The notes under the pieces: generated by a model
Told to the model about the DNA's origin: nothing
Database searches by the model: none
The model's input: the letters and a program-made list of their open reading frames with translations, nothing else
DNA from: Mesostigma viride
Taxonomy: Eukaryota; Streptophyta; Mesostigmatophyceae; Mesostigmatales; Mesostigmataceae
Assembly: GCA_009746045.1 (NCBI GenBank)
Contig: RPFO01000256.1
Span: forward strand, 535,441-599,440
DNA length: 64,000 nt
Direction: 5' to 3'
Program-made: the position numbers and the translations under genes
In this document: positions 56,337 to 64,000 of the stretch, one piece after another
Layout of the letters: each line of letters begins with the position of its first letter
Position numbering within the stretch: the first letter of the stretch is position 1

Positions 56337-57640
56337 TTAGAGGTACACGGCTGCCTGCCTGCCTGCAGCGATGTCCATCTTTGATTCGCATTCCGTGAAG
56401 ATGTAGGAAATGCAGTCCGTTGCTCCCTTCTCGACTCGCAGCGTGACCACCGATGCCGTGCCACGAAGGTCAAGGCCGCTCATGTACTCTGGACCGGCAC
56501 ACGGCATATTAAGGTGACACGCCATCGTGAAGTTGTTGTTTAGCCACGTGGTAGGAGTCATGCCCTCACGGACACAGGACAAAACATTCCCTTGGTCACC
56601 GAACGCGGACAACAGATTGATCCACGCCTCCGTTGCGTTCGTACGGTATCCAGGCGCCAGGTTGGATCCGTTGATGTCGTATTGGTAGGAAGTCATACCA
56701 TCCGCGATGTGATTGAACATCGTATTGCCAGATGCGTTGGTCACGTCCGCGCCGGCAGCAACCTGAATCGCCAGGAGTTTGCTGGCGGACGCGGAAGACA
56801 GCGACGCCTTGATGGCATAGGGAGTGCGAGTCCCGAGCGACTGTTTGGTGGACTGCCACGTCCGCCACTTGAAGGAGAGAGTTCCACCCTCGGCAAGCCT
56901 GGACGAGAAAATCTGGCCCACGATATCTTCTTGGAACCTGTACGTGTCGATGCTAAAGTGGATGTTGCTCAGTTCGAAACCAACACCTGTCGCTGCTGGA
57001 ACGGCCACGATGCCACCAGCAGCAGCTGCTGCGACGCTAGGAGCATCACCCCTCCGTCCATGAGTGTGATTCGGATCTCGATGGGGGGGAAGAGACTCAG
57101 ATCCACGATCCGAGGCTCGCCGCTCAGGAATCCCAAAAAGTGGTCAATGACGCCGTCCACTGCGGTGTTTGCCTTCACGTTGTTTGTGAGAGTGCCAGCC
57201 ACGTCAGCGGTGACGATGTTGTTATTCTTCGACCAACCAGCGGGAGCCTGCGCGAGATTGTACTCGACACCGCCGTGCACCGAGAGCAGCGTATGGAACA
57301 GCTGGGAGTAGTCGTTGATGCTGTCGACGGTCTGACCTCCTGCCAGTACCTCGAGGCGCCTGATGATGGAGGACGTGTACGCGGGGAACTTTGCGAACCC
57401 CGCCGTGGTCGTGGGGGTCCCCGTGAAAAACATTGCGAAGGAGTGCAAGTCCACGAACCCGGACGTGGGGAGGCGGACCGCGACCACAGACCCTTGTTTG
57501 ATGCCGTCGCTTGCTGAGAGGGTGCTGAGATGGACTCGTTGAGTCGTGTGCTGACCCAGCGCCTTCACGAGGTATTGCATGGACTTGGGGATAGCGCGCG
57601 AGTACCAGGAATTGTCCGAAGCCATAGATTGTGTATACAT
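56337..57640 (-). pseudogene. MCP: Major capsid protein candidate, one frameshift
   Basis: ATG at 57640. The first frame gives ~200 residues (MASDNSWYSRAIPKSMQYLV, GFVDLHSFAMFF, IIRRLEVLAGGQTVDSINDY, VDGVIDHFLGFLSGEPRIVD, LSLFPPIEIRITL). Near 57045, at GGAGGGGTGATG, the coding sense moves to another frame (APSVAAAAAGGIVAVPAATG, VGFELSNIHFSIDTYRFQED) and runs to the stop at 56337 for ~235 more. The total of ~435 residues, the early beta-rich half with a xSLxxPIEIRITL strand, and the position directly after penton and pVI-like genes fit the double-jelly-roll major capsid protein of Polinton-like viruses. Identification is from pattern and context; a structure prediction would settle it. Confidence 0.75.
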
Positions 57641-57655
57641 TCGAATGAGATATTT

Positions 57656-58012
57656 TTACTGAAGAAGCTGGCCGAGTATGGGATTTTTTACCTTCGCTCC
57701 ATCAACCCGTCTTTCGAGGTTGGACAAGGCGCTCAGACCAGTGTTTGCGACCGAGTACGCTTTCCCGAGCAGCGTACTCTTCGCGATCATGTTGGATGGG
57801 ATGTGTCCGAGCGCGGAATCGACAATGCCCGCCGCCTGTTTGGCAGCCCGCGCCCCGTCGCCAATTTTTGAGATGACTTCGCCAGCGACGTGCCCGGCTT
57901 TCTTGACAGCTGACACGATGGCCGCCCCGTCGCCGACCCTCTTGATAGCGTTGCCGGCAAACTCTCCCACGCGTCTAGCCACGTTTCCGATTGCTCCAAA
58001 ATTAACTTTCAT
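57656..58012 (-). CDS. Small Ala/Gly-rich virion protein (pVI/pX-like)
   Basis: ATG at 58012 (118 codons) starts inside the end of the penton gene (11-bp overlap), and the stop lies 15 bp before the capsid ATG. The sequence is amphipathic and repetitive: GNVARRVGEFAGNAIKRVGD, GAAIVSAVKKAGHVAGEVIS, KIGDGARAAKQAAGIVDSAL. This composition and the place between penton and major capsid recall the membrane-active or core-binding proteins (pVI, pX) of adenoviruses and Polintons. No cleavage motif was identified and no protease gene is seen in the window. Intact frame. Confidence 0.6.
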   Translation of the reverse strand: MKVNFGAIGNVARRVGEFAGNAIKRVGDGAAIVSAVKKAGHVAGEVISKIGDGARAAKQAAGIVDSALGHIPSNMIAKSTLLGKAYSVANTGLSALSNLERRVDGAKVKNPILGQLLQ

Positions 58013-58959
58013 CGTCCTCGATAGTACTAGATGGCTGAGAAATAAATCTGGTTTGTGGCTGGACGGTCCTGTCAAGGGCCATATACTTCAAAACGCTCCC
58101 GATCTTCCTCGCCTCTATTCCCATCGCCTTCTGAGGGCTTATGCGGAAGGAGAGCTGAAGAGCCCAATCCGAGTAGACAGTTATAGGAGCGTCGTCCTCG
58201 TCGAGCAGTCGGATCGTGATGTTGCTGGGAGAGTCCTTGAGATGCTGCCACAAAGGGGTCGCTGCCTGCCAAACAATGGGTTCTAAGAACTGCGACATGT
58301 TGGGACAGACGGCCAAAAGGCCTCCATATCCCGTGCCTGTCGACGATGATATCACGTTTCCTCGAACGATGTCGCTGTATACATACACCATTCTCAGTCT
58401 CCCATTCGTTGCTGGCCGGTTGCTAGCGAGGACACCTGTGAAAGGATATGATCCTTCCATGAGCCCCAACACCCGGCCCGTGGGCTCATCCACCGCGACA
58501 GAGAACTCGGTGGCATTTGTCACGGTAAAAAGACTAGTCGCCCTGTTGTACGTGACCGAGAACCCAGGATCTACCGCCTTCAAAGCTTCCTCTATGTTTT
58601 TTCGGTTTTCGATAGTCGTGTACGAGCCGAGCGGCAAGGTCACCTTCGTAGGGGACTCGCTGCCAGACAAACGGACAGTGAAGTATCGGTTTCCTTCGCT
58701 GATGTGAGTCTGTTCAAACGGGATGGTCATGAGGGTAAGCCCGACGTCGTGATAATCGTCAAGGAGTCCCGCCGGGATGTCCCATACCGGATCCACTAGC
58801 GTCCCGCGAGTTCGGTTCTCCGTGCGAAGAGTGAGTGTCAGCGTTTCCTGGATGAACTCCTTCATCGGCCACTTCTTCTGACAATAGCTCAGAAGTAATT
58901 TCGTTTGTCCCAAAAACCTTGACGACGCCTTCCTCAATTTTCGCCGATGCCCTTTTCAT
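58002..58959 (-). CDS. Minor capsid (penton) protein
   Basis: The main frame is open from 58937 and has an ATG at 58865 (MKEFIQETLTLTLRTENRTR). An ATG at 58959 in another frame gives MKRASAKIEEGVVKVFGTNE...EEVADE and would run into the main frame if one G at about 58860 were missing, so the true N-terminus may be there. Features of the Polinton-type penton follow in order: YFTVRLSGSESPTKVTLPLG, SYTTIENRKNIEEALKA, SLFTVTNATEFSVAVDEPTG, RVLGLMEG, RMVYVYSDIVRGNVI, LLAVCP, and NITIRLLDEDDAPITVYSDW. The 'CDIV/SDIV...LLxVxP...IxIxLxDxxxxPI' pattern is what I rely on. The single jelly-roll protein forms the fivefold capsomers. Confidence 0.78.
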
Positions 58960-59100
58960 GGCGCGCTTGTCTTCCCTGTGAGTGGCTTCTTCTTACAGTA
59001 GAGCATGGCTGCCTCAATGAACTCTCGGGACATTTGGATGGAGGGTCATCCATTGAGAGATCTCGAGCATCTCGGCGTCAGTGAACAGCGGGCTGCTCAT
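58956..59100 (-). pseudogene. Possible small ORF, frameshifted
   Basis: ATG at 59100 opens MSSPLFTDAEMLEISQWM and stops. An overlapping frame from 59033 (MSREFIEAAMLYCKKKPL) ends in TGA overlapping the ATG at 58959 (ATGA). One base change would join them into ~47 codons exactly filling the gap between the zinc-finger and penton genes. Confidence 0.3.
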
Positions 59101-59102
59101 GT

Positions 59103-59606
59103 TTACTCTTCTGTGAGATTTTTTTCAGCGCCTTCTTTTGGAATTCCCACGACCGTGTTGTGGACCCTCCTGAGATGCAGCAGGAGGTTTTTTTCGTTTG
59201 CGAACGTGCTCTTACACCCGGGTTGTGGGCATTTCCACCTCGCGCCTCCCACCTGGACTCGTTTCCCGACAGGTACACCCGCAGGCTCCGGGGGTGCCGC
59301 CACTGCTTCATCGACGACAACCGGTTCGGGAGCCGGCGCGACAGGGGCCGGTTGGGCATACGCGGACAATGGGGGGTACGCGACCGGTCTAGAGTTCGCC
59401 ATCACTGACGCCATGAGAAGGGCATCCTTGAACCCTCGCGCCTCTGCGACCTTCCCTTTGTTCACCGCTCTTCGGACCGGCGCGCTGTGGATGACAATGG
59501 TGTTGGTCGATGAAGCGGTCACCTGCGACTGGGGTGCGACCTTACGCTTCGGTTTTCCCCTTTTACTTGAAGGACGGCGCCGTGCTGATTTCTGACGCCT
59601 TGCCAT
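59103..59606 (-). CDS. Basic protein with C-terminal C2H2 zinc finger
   Basis: ATG at 59606, 167 codons, intact. Residues 1-22 are almost all Arg/Lys/Ser/Pro (MARRQKSARRRPSSKRGKPK), a DNA-binding or nuclear-targeting tail. Residues 85-112 are Ala/Pro-rich linker. A single classic finger lies at 126-149: C126-x4-C131-x12-H144-x4-H149 (WKCPQPGCKSTFANEKN, LLLHLRRVH). The arrangement suits a genome-condensing virion protein or a late-gene regulator. A TATA-like TATAAAAATCTATG lies 15-30 bp upstream. Confidence 0.7.
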   Translation of the reverse strand: MARRQKSARRRPSSKRGKPKRKVAPQSQVTASSTNTIVIHSAPVRRAVNKGKVAEARGFKDALLMASVMANSRPVAYPPLSAYAQPAPVAPAPEPVVVDEAVAAPPEPAGVPVGKRVQVGGARWKCPQPGCKSTFANEKNLLLHLRRVHNTVVGIPKEGAEKNLTEE

Positions 59607-59628
59607 TTCTGCATATAATCATAGATTT

Positions 59629-62600
59629 TTATAACGTCCAAGTGAGGGTCTTGTTAGTCGACACGGCCATTTTTCCAGCGCGCGACTTGCAAAACGCCGT
59701 AGACAACGCTATGTTTGTTGACGTGTCAGTGGTGATGCGAGGAATCCGCAATGCGATTTCAAACACCCCGTCATCCTCCTCGTATCCTGAAACAACATTC
59801 CAGTTGCTGCCAATTATAACGTTTACCGGCCAGACGGACAGGCCGCTAGCCGTTAAGCGATATGGGTTTGATATGTCGAGAATCGTTGGTGGGTTGTTAT
59901 CAAATGTTAACCTGACAAGGATATTGGTCAACGCGGTCGGAAGAGTTAGTTCCGATTGCGTGGCCGGGTCGTGGAAAGACATCACGGCCACAGGGGCGCC
60001 GTGCCAAAATTGCGGAAGCGGGTAGTCGTATATGGGCTGCCTCAGACCGACCAAAGAATCTGCTTCCAAATCGTGTGCGATATACGCCTAGTTTCTCGGA
60101 CATCTTCATACAGGGCCACGTCCATCCCGTGATTGCCGCCAATTGACGACAGGCTTGAACCATAATAGTAGCTTAGGCTAGAAGCAAATAAAAGCGGGCT
60201 CGGGCCAGATACTGTTGGATCTAATACCTGGAACGTCACGGTCGCCAAATGGATCATACCAGTAACTGGAGGATCAACCAGTGAAATATGATCACAGGTT
60301 ATGTCAACGTACGACGAGGATTTTGAATTGTCGTTGTAGAAAAACCGCCAGTCCACGCTTCTCCAACGACTACGCTGATAAGCAACGGATCATTGCTCAA
60401 CTTGGTGTTTGAAAATCCAAGTCTTACATAAAACTTCCTCACCGACTGACGAGCTGGTAGAATCCCATATATTTTGGCAGTATATTGGTTCATTTGCACG
60501 CCGTATTGAACATCGGGACACTTAACAACCGTGCGGATGACACTCTCATTCGTGAGTGTTAGCTCCTTAAACCAAGTATCCGCCACACCCGGTACGGGTT
60601 TTGTGACGCTATATTTGCCAAAAATGCTACAATTCCTCGACGAGGTGGACCTGTGACGCAGCTCCAACACGTCTCCGACGGCTGTGTACGATCCGGATGG
60701 GTTGTTGGTTTTTAGAGAGTCGAACTCTATGTCTTGTAGGTCATCTTTGATTGGCCAGACATACGCGCCGTGGTACTCTCCGCTCAAGTGGAAGACTGGT
60801 CGGAGGGGCATCGGAATGTACGGGTCAATAATGTCTGTAGGAGTGGTTGTAAATATACCGGACGAGTTTGAGATTTTAGTCATGTCACTAAGTTCTTGAG
60901 GAGTTGTTTTGGATATATAACGCTCCACCTTCCCATCCGATTTTCTTCGAAATGCCACCCAGTAGCTGTTTTGTTGTCTCCATGATGAGTTTAACGTGTA
61001 TCGAACCTTCGACTTCAGATTGTCAAACAGGTCGAGTGCATAGTCACTATGGTGCAGATTGATACCCAGCATACCCCAATGCGTCGTAGCCGCATTTCTC
61101 CAATTCTGATGGGCATCTGTCGTGGCCGGGTGATATTTATTCGTCAAAGACATAGTATTTTCTGCAAACGAGACGAAAGCATCGTTGCTGCCCAAATATA
61201 GCCGAAAACACAATAGAAATGGGCCGTCGATGAGCTGCTCTGAAAAAACAACACATTTGCTTGGTGCCGGAGTGGCTGTTTTTACAAAAAAGAATTTTTC
61301 GGGAGACCCTTCAAAGTAGTATTTCGAAGCTTCTGCTTGCAGCGTGGTCACGGAGTGGCGCGAGAATGATTCTAGAGAATGGAGCGTCGTAGCGGGGCCG
61401 TCTATCTCCACGGTCTCTCCTGACAGGTTTGGCGAGTCCTTTACGGTTACGATCCTGTATCTGAGTTCTACATCATCGCCTTCGGATGGATTTTGAAACG
61501 TCGTTGTCTTCAACGTCCCATCCAAGGCCCCTTGAGATACTCCGTTCGCCAACAGATGAAAACCGGTGAGAGGAGGCAACGACTTTCCCCACCCCACATC
61601 ATGGTCCGCGTAGACGCCGTTGATCGCGATTTTTACAGGATTTAGATATGAAATGTAGGAACTTGGTGTCCGGATGCCGGAGTGCAGTTGGCTCATTTTT
61701 GAAACGCATACCATCACCCCTCCTTTGTGGGTGGTGTAGGAGGTGAGGGTCGAGTCGTTGTAGACGTCTATCTCGTAGTTCATATACTTGTTACTATCTG
61801 CCGCGACTGGCGCGGTGATTACGGCGTCTTCCCCGCGCAGTCCCCCGTTTTGCGAGAGGGAGACTCCGCCGATGGTCGGAGTGGTCGGCGTGAGCTGGGT
61901 GGAATTCATGTACCACCTGATGGGGAGTTTGCGTTGGTATGCGAAGGGGGTCGTCATCTTTATGCCCTGTTTGAGGGTCGTTCCCTCTACGACCTCCCAA
62001 TTAGCGGTGGTTGGATTGGTGCTCCAGTAGAGTGCGTTCACAGGGTCAATCGGACCCATTCGCCAGTCCGTCAGTGGCGAGTATGTACGCGTGATGGTGA
62101 AGGATCTCCCAGTTAGTGGAAGGCGGCGGTTGTCGTCGCGAATCGTGGCGAAAGACAACAACTCCACGCGGAGAGGGAGGCCGTTAAATCGAGATCCGCC
62201 GAGACCATAGAAAGAGTCGGAAAAGTATGGATATCCTACCTCTCCGTCCACAACGCTCTCCCCCGTGCGCGCCTGGGTCGTGTGGTAGTCGCGATAGGTA
62301 AACTTACAGATTCCACTCGCGTCGCCATTCGTAACGTTGTAGGGCAGCTGGACTCGCACATCCTGGTCATTGATGACGTTGAACGCGTTTTGGTGCGACA
62401 CGGTCGTCCCGTCTTCGAGATGGAGGACGAAATCCCCGTTCAAGTTAGCTATCGACGTTTTGCCTACCCCGTGTTGGTCAAAAAGGTAGTCCAATTGCGC
62501 GCGGGTCAGGACTCTGCCACCAGGGTCTAGCAACGTATCAGGGCTAAAGTCGAAGACGTGGTACTGGGTGCTCCCACTTTCGCCGTAAGGTAAGGTTCAT

Positions 62601-62937
62601 TTAGAGTGAGATCGTCGACTAAAGTAGTCCCTGATTTAAAATAGGAATACCCATTCACGACGAGACTGTAAGCAAGTTCCGATGGGTCGCTTGCGGTCTC
62701 GTCGTCGTAATTGTCTCCGAGTCGCACATTTGTCGGCTGGCTCGGGTAGAAAATTTTGAATCCGTCGACAACGAGTGACTCATCGAATGGATGTGAAGTG
62801 CCAAGAAGTAACGTAACGCTAGCTTGAAGCCCATCTATGTCTGTTTCGATGTTAGAAACACGCTCCTCCATTTCAGGGTCGAGCGTTAACCCGGTGGCGA
62901 GATTGGTCGGTCTGCTCAATGTTGTTAGAACGACCAT
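59629..62937 (-). pseudogene. Giant fibre-like protein (~1,100 residues), three frameshifts
   Basis: ATG at 62937 starts a short trimer-type coiled coil (EMEERVSNIETDIDGLQASV) then LVVDGFKIFYPSQPTNVRLG. The frame shifts at a GGG run near 62568 into a 744-codon stretch (62533-60299: VLTRAQLDYLFDQHGVGKTS, LPLTGRSFTITRTYSPLTDW, YVWPIKDDLQDIEFDSLKTN), then near 60358 into VDWRFFYNDNSKSSSYVDIT, then near 60085 into LEADSLVGLRQPIYDYPLPQ, ending at 59629. It is beta-rich throughout with no enzymatic motif. Length, N-terminal coiled coil and neighbourhood suggest a tail-fibre or spike protein; homology not recognised. Confidence 0.6.
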
Positions 62938-62961
62938 TTATTATCTACCTAGAATATAAAC
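62938..62961. promoter_or_regulatory. 24-bp divergent promoter gap
   Basis: Only 24 bases (TTATTATCTACCTAG-AATATAAAC) separate the start codons of the - strand fibre gene and the + strand coiled-coil gene. AATATAAAC is TATA-like for the + strand, and its complement GTTTATATT for the - strand. The promoters must be this small or lie within the opposing coding regions. Confidence 0.45.
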
Positions 62962-63488
62962 ATGGCCTCTGAGGCTTCAGAGACCCCAACGAGCTACCAA
63001 GACGAAACCTTCGCCGAGACGCGGGAAGAGCAGGTTGACCTGGTCAAGACAATTCGAAAGGGACAACCGCTGAATGATGAACAGAAAAAAGCCCTTCGCG
63101 ACAAAATGAGGGTTTACCAGCAACGCGCAAAAGCCGAGAGGGAGAAGAGACGAAACGAGAAAAGGAGGCAGAGATAACGAAACGAAAGGTCCTTGCAAAG
63201 GAATTGGAGATTCAGCGGCAAAGGCTAGTCGAACTCGAGCTGCAAGAAGCCCGCAACAAATCGCGGATTGAACGCCTTCTCGCTGAAGATTCCGTCGCCT
63301 CAACCCCCGCCGACACGCCAAAACCAAGACGGGGTCGAAAGCCCAAGGAGACAGAGCCGGACTCTCCGCCACCCCCGATCAAGACCCGACAGCTCCCACC
63401 TCCACCACCGCCACCTGTCGCGATGACGCCATACGAGATGCGCATGGCCGCCATCCGCGCGTCTCTCCTTGCTAGTCTGGACGATTAA
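62962..63488 (+). CDS. Coiled-coil protein with AT-hook-like motif, frameshift
   Basis: ATG at 62962 gives 71 codons ending KRRNEKRRQR-stop at 63177. From the same point another frame carries on without a gap (EITKRKVLAKELEIQRQRLV, ELELQEARNKSRIERLLAED) to TAA at 63488. A one-base shift near 63160-63172 would give a single ~175-residue protein. Features: acidic N-terminus, long charged helix, PKPRRGRKPKE (AT-hook-like), a Pro-rich stretch with nine consecutive prolines, and MTPYEMRMAAIRASLLASLD. It lies 12 bp before the ATPase ATG and is likely co-expressed. A DNA-binding or scaffold role is inferred. Confidence 0.55.
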
Positions 63489-63500
63489 AATGTCTTCAGA

Positions 63501-64000
63501 ATGATAATGGCTATCATCGAAGAGCGACGAATTCATTCACTTGAGAACAAAGACATCAAGCAACGATACGCCCCACAGCGTCCTGCTCCACCGAATATGC
63601 CGAGTCTTCATTTCATCGCAAACTTCTGCGGAGCTCGACGGTCTGGGAAAACTACATCGGCAGTCAACATGGCGAAGGCTTACTTTGCTAACAACTCATT
63701 CGACAAGCTGTACCTCATTTCAGGGAGTGCCCACACGGAGCCAAAATACAAGGAGCTCCCGGAACCAGCTATGACGATGGAAGTCTACTCTAACCTGGCA
63801 TTCGATGGGATGATAGATCATATAAAGTCTGACCTCCACGAATACGAGAGGTACAAGGACGATCTCAAGGTCTGGGAAACGTTCAAACGCGAATACGTGG
63901 ATGGGAAAAAAAACGCAGAACTCATGGACCTCTCCATGTACCTACGCCTTGATGCAATGAACTGGGATAAACCTGCGACAAGGTTCGAGCACGGTCCTCC
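63501..64000 (+). CDS. Genome-packaging ATPase (FtsK/HerA-A32 type), partial
   Basis: ATG at 63501; open to the window edge (166 codons seen). Walker A is clear at residues 44-51 (CGARRSGKTTSAVNMAKAYF), preceded by a hydrophobic strand (LHFIANF) and followed by FDKLYLISGSAHTEPKY. This GxxxxGKT after a short N-terminal extension is typical of the A32-like ATPases that pump DNA into capsids in NCLDVs, virophages, Polintons and PLVs. Walker B would lie beyond 64000. Intact as far as seen. Confidence 0.85.
   Translation, partial: MIMAIIEERRIHSLENKDIKQRYAPQRPAPPNMPSLHFIANFCGARRSGKTTSAVNMAKAYFANNSFDKLYLISGSAHTEPKYKELPEPAMTMEVYSNLAFDGMIDHIKSDLHEYERYKDDLKVWETFKREYVDGKKNAELMDLSMYLRLDAMNWDKPATRFEHGP

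Larger units (their letters stand above)
52180..64000. mobile_element. Integrated Polinton-like virus, partial at right edge
   Basis: A compact, nearly intron-free gene block with major capsid candidate, penton-type minor capsid protein, small virion proteins, fibre/adhesin genes and a packaging ATPase. Spacing is tight (11-bp overlap at 58002-58012, 15-bp gap at 57641-57655, 24-bp divergent gap at 62938-62961), unlike the host genes with kilobase introns. The left boundary is placed at the hairpin repeats; the right end is outside the window, so terminal inverted repeats and target duplication cannot be checked. Capsid, penton and ATPase together define the Polinton/virophage/PLV lineage; lack of a visible protease or polymerase leaves the subgroup open. 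Confidence 0.85.

Noticed and set aside
57678..58707. + strand frames of 163-202 codons opposite the viral penton and pVI-like genes
   Set aside because: The - strand frames carry the recognisable penton pattern and tight viral spacing; the + strand ones are shadows.
59005..60025. + strand frames of 171-196 codons opposite the zinc-finger and fibre genes
   Set aside because: Shadows of the - strand genes; the zinc finger is unambiguous on the - strand.

Overview
The window looks like nuclear DNA of a green alga, probably an early-branching (prasinophyte-type) chlorophyte. The reasons are three multi-exon genes with GT-AG introns: a SPA/COP1-type light-signalling repressor, a response regulator and a CCDC47-like ER protein. 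Four tandem units of plant-type telomere repeat (CCCTAAA) at 52050 and the very heavy GGGA/GGAT microsatellite load fit this. Cymbomonas would be my guess at genus, but that is inference only.

Layout. 1-10.4 kb is repeat-dominated: two copies of a ~1.2 kb dispersed repeat (one carrying a datable retroposon insertion), microsatellites, a 152-bp hairpin satellite, a ~55-bp minisatellite with CACGTG cores and a GTAAC-rich array. 10.4-18.5 kb is a nest of broken non-LTR retrotransposon (LINE) pieces. 19.8-26.9 kb (- strand) is the SPA-like gene, 27.8-30.2 kb (- strand) a three-exon response regulator, and 32.1-38.7 kb (+ strand) a five-exon CCDC47 homologue. An intron of the last holds a 1.75-kb DNA-transposon-like insert and two degenerate copies of an exon 3' end. 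38.7-52 kb is again repeats and LINE 3' ends, surrounding one BAH-like exon and a coiled-coil gene disrupted by a 16-bp duplication.

From about 52.2 kb to the right edge there is an integrated Polinton-like (virophage/adenovirus-lineage) DNA virus. It begins with five hairpin-bearing tandem repeats. It then carries a morphogenesis module: unknown protein, virion-type protein, an Ig-like/LamG adhesin, a small ORF, a double-jelly-roll-type major capsid candidate, a small Ala/Gly-rich virion protein, a minor capsid (penton) protein, a basic zinc-finger protein and a ~1,100-residue fibre-like protein, all on the - strand. A 24-bp divergent promoter gap separates these from a + strand coiled-coil protein and a packaging ATPase cut by the window end. 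Several of the virion genes carry single-base frameshifts, often at short homopolymers, while the nearby host genes read cleanly through long C/G runs, so the copy is probably decaying. No polymerase, integrase or protease is visible here; they may lie beyond 64 kb.

Splice joins were worked out by hand from GT/AG sites, reading phase and remembered family alignments. No database search was possible.
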